From: Brevibacillus sp.
GTDB lineage: Bacteria > Bacillota > Bacilli > Brevibacillales > Brevibacillaceae
Length of the DNA: 64,000 nt
Direction of reading: 5' to 3'
Assembly (NCBI GenBank): GCA_017656235.1
Contig: JACDOF010000004.1
Coordinates: 98,594 to 162,593 of the forward strand
A program made the position numbers and the translations under genes. The notes under the pieces are model-generated. The model was not told the DNA's origin. It did no database searches and saw nothing but the letters and a program-made list of their open reading frames with translations. This document shows positions 62,127-64,000 of this stretch, one piece after another; positions within the stretch are counted from its first letter, which is position 1, and every line of letters starts with the position of its first letter.

Positions 62127-64000
62127 GAAAATGGGTAAATATCGCTCTAAGTGTGATATTGCTATTCCTATCAGTTGTCGTAACAACCCCTGTGCCAACC
62201 TCTGCGAATCACAGTAGTCCAGACTACGGGATGCCTTGGAGTTTGACTCAAAAATATCTTGTACGGGGCGATTTAACGCCAACTGGTCTAGGGATAAATG
62301 ACTCTAGGCATGCCCTTCCTTTGTGGCATGAATCCTACTTTACCGGTGCAAAGTCTGGGCATATCAATGGAACGTCAATGGAATTACAGCCCAATCCTGA
62401 TGAGGGGAAATGGGACCTAACACGCAAAGCAGGGTACTATCTTGTGCCGTGGGAAGAAGGGCCGGTAAAGGCTATCGCTACTGCTGCCAATGGCAATCCC
62501 GATTGGGTTTGGAACGACGGAAAAAAAAGATCGGAACTAAAAGTTTACACTGTGGATGGAGAAGACTGGGTAGACTTCGGTGGTCTGGTTCGACTCAGCG
62601 GCGGGGGCTCTCCAAATGAACAAAAGCTCAACCAGAATGACCCATCACATGACGGAGTAAACAAACCGATCTACCGAACAACTTGGCAAACGACACCCTG
62701 GCCGTACCACGACTCCATCACCTTTAACAGTACACCCGTTGTTTCAAACTCAACCGTGGTAAACAACAATTACATTGTTCCCGCTAACCAACCCTTGAAC
62801 GTCTCGGTTACGCAAACGACAACAGCGATTGGCAGAACCCATAACACCATGAAGATTTATATTGACGGGGTGTTGTATGAAGACCTGAGCAGCACCACGT
62901 CCGAATATTCATTGAGCGGAGCCTTTAGACATACCTTCAACTTTGCCATCAGTAGTCAGGCTCTTCTGCAACCTGGAAGAGTGTACGAGATAACCTTTGA
63001 AGCAAGAGACGATTACGGACGAGCCAAACAGATTAAGGTAAACTACCGTGCGGAGGGGATCCAGTGCGATCCCGCCACATCAGGCACGACAGCAACCCTC
63101 AAGCCATCCGGCGGTTCATCGCAATCCGTTCCCTCGATGGGGACATACGAACTGCCGGAAGGAAGCGACAAGGTGACGTTGACATTTCCGCAGGAGGGGA
63201 CACTAAAAGTAAACGGCGCCGACTTTGGAGGCGTAAGCAAAACCTTCACCGTCCCCATCAGCGGCCAAACGGAAATCTATTTTGAATCGACAGATGGGAC
63301 GGACTGTTGGCTCAAAACCATCGTCCCCACCGTCCCTGACGATGAATGCGACCCGGCTACATCCGCCATGCAGATGACCCTCGACATTTGGGGATCGGAT
63401 ACAGACAAGCGAGTGACGCTAGACAGCTCTGGTACGTACGGTCTGGAGCGTGACGTAGATACCCTGCAATTCTGGCCGGGCGTCAAGGGGACGTACTACA
63501 AAAACGGCAGCGAAGTGGCCAGCGGTGTATCGACGTACTCCTTTGATGTCAGTGTATCAGAGGGCAGCTTCACCATTAAGTTTGTCAGCGAAGATGGCGA
63601 CTGTTGGGAGAAGCGCTTCGGGTGGGAGAGTGAAGAGGATACCTACTCCTGCCCCAAGGTGAAGTGGAGGTTAAATGACAGCGACGATGACAGAGGTACG
63701 ATTCGGGACGGCGACACCATTTACTTGCGCCCGGACGATAAGATCAGACTGGATGCCGACTACACGGATGAAGATGGAGGCAAACGGGGTGCGCTCGTCT
63801 ATTGGCATATCAAAACCCCGAGTGGCCAAGTAAGGAACTACGATGAAGATCCCACAAGCGTCTTTACCTATAACGAGTTTTTCCGTGAGATGGGCACCTA
63901 CGAGATCTGGATTTCTTTTGACGACAAAAGCCATCAAGGAAAGTCCTGGATCGAACAAGGCTGCTCCTGGAAGATGTTCGTTGTGGTAGAAGACTCCTAC
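62123..64000 (+). CDS. Large secreted surface protein, repeat-bearing (partial, 3' end outside)
   Basis: 626 residues are visible with no stop. A signal peptide lies at ~1-30 (VNIALSVILLFLSVVVTTPV, ending near TSA). The N-terminal part (~35-310) has a beta-rich region with WHESYFTGAKSGHI and YYLVPWEEGPVKA. Three Cys-bearing modules follow, starting at Cys315 (QCDPATS), Cys409 (ECDPATS) and Cys510 (SCPKVKW), about 95-100 residues apart; the first two end in GTDCW/GDCW. A PKD-like pattern is seen near the end. It is probably an adhesin or tip protein of the pilus locus. I do not recognise the family. Confidence 0.8.
   Translation, partial: MRKWVNIALSVILLFLSVVVTTPVPTSANHSSPDYGMPWSLTQKYLVRGDLTPTGLGINDSRHALPLWHESYFTGAKSGHINGTSMELQPNPDEGKWDLTRKAGYYLVPWEEGPVKAIATAANGNPDWVWNDGKKRSELKVYTVDGEDWVDFGGLVRLSGGGSPNEQKLNQNDPSHDGVNKPIYRTTWQTTPWPYHDSITFNSTPVVSNSTVVNNNYIVPANQPLNVSVTQTTTAIGRTHNTMKIYIDGVLYEDLSSTTSEYSLSGAFRHTFNFAISSQALLQPGRVYEITFEARDDYGRAKQIKVNYRAEGIQCDPATSGTTATLKPSGGSSQSVPSMGTYELPEGSDKVTLTFPQEGTLKVNGADFGGVSKTFTVPISGQTEIYFESTDGTDCWLKTIVPTVPDDECDPATSAMQMTLDIWGSDTDKRVTLDSSGTYGLERDVDTLQFWPGVKGTYYKNGSEVASGVSTYSFDVSVSEGSFTIKFVSEDGDCWEKRFGWESEEDTYSCPKVKWRLNDSDDDRGTIRDGDTIYLRPDDKIRLDADYTDEDGGKRGALVYWHIKTPSGQVRNYDEDPTSVFTYNEFFREMGTYEIWISFDDKSHQGKSWIEQGCSWKMFVVVEDSY

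Larger units (their letters stand above)
45014..64000. mobile_element. sigK-intervening (skin-type) element, left part; right end outside the window
   Basis: The left boundary is the sigK break. The first gene inside is a SpoIVCA-type serine recombinase in opposite orientation to sigK, exactly as in the B. subtilis skin element. Inside follow phage/ICE-like control genes (CI-like repressor, ImmA-like protein), a toxin-antitoxin pair, candidate defence genes and a Tad-like pilus locus. No second sigK half or right attachment site is present up to 64000, so the element would be at least 19 kb, if the whole remaining window belongs to it. Confidence 0.75.

Noticed and set aside
1..64000. tRNA and rRNA genes
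   Set aside because: No tRNA cloverleaf or rRNA sequence recognised by eye; the T-box leaders contain tRNA-like wording only in their regulatory parts.

Overview
The window comes from a spore-forming, low-to-moderate GC Gram-positive bacterium. Gene content and order (spoVB-comN-secD-secF, recJ-apt-rel-dtd, T-box-hisS-aspS, rarA-cymR-iscS-recD2, T-box-alaS-ireB-ruvX-DUF1292-mltG, udk-pbpI) are the conserved Bacillales block around 2.7-2.8 Mb of Bacillus subtilis. The GC-rich coding style, split secD/secF and TTG/GTG starts fit Brevibacillus or a close relative; that genus call is inference.

Layout. 1-13.4 kb: end of a sporulation flippase gene, protein export (SecD/SecF), a cation efflux carrier, RecJ, Apt, the (p)ppGpp enzyme Rel, D-Tyr-tRNA deacylase and an unusual double PBP4-type carboxypeptidase. 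13.5-18.6 kb: a minus-strand group with a Spo0E-like phosphatase, an NprR/Rap-like quorum-sensing regulator with an unlisted 44-residue export peptide overlapping its 3' end, a membrane protein of unknown function and a five-SH3 cell-wall amidase. 18.7-41.4 kb: housekeeping genes (hemZ, hisS, aspS, tcdA, rarA, cymR, iscS, recD2, yrrD-like, AI-2E permease, alaS, ireB, ruvX, mltG, yrrM, udk, pbpI), with two T-box leaders. 41.3-44.3 kb: a transition zone with a JAMM protease-like gene, a small FAD protein, a gene-poor stretch between two copies of a hairpin repeat, and a GyrI-like gene with an apparent one-base frameshift.

44.6-64 kb: the mother-cell sigma factor gene sigK begins at 44594 but is broken after the DKEGNEL region by a near-perfect 19-bp palindrome. 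Immediately beyond, on the opposite strand, is a SpoIVCA-type large serine recombinase. This is the arrangement of the left end of a sigK-intervening (skin) element; everything from about 45.0 kb to the window end would be element, and the right end and the 3' half of sigK lie outside. The cargo is (a) a nuclease-like sce7726 protein, an sce7725/beta-family protein and a HEPN-like protein, a plausible defence module; (b) an ImmA-like protein with an altered HExxH motif, a CI-like repressor and a divergent second repressor, separated by four matching 15-bp operators, with a fifth in the second repressor gene; (c) a gene-poor stretch with a candidate structured RNA; (d) a MazE-MazF pair; and (e) a 10.7-kb Tad/type-IV-pilus-like assembly locus (CpaB-, CpaE-, CpaF-, TadB- and TadC-like proteins, a run of small pilin-like membrane proteins, an SLH-like protein, a stalk-domain protein and a long secreted protein cut by the window end).

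The most interesting proposal is that a developmentally excised sigK element carries a complete-looking Tad-like surface machine plus a defence module. The excision behaviour and the function of the pilus are inferred, not shown by the sequence.
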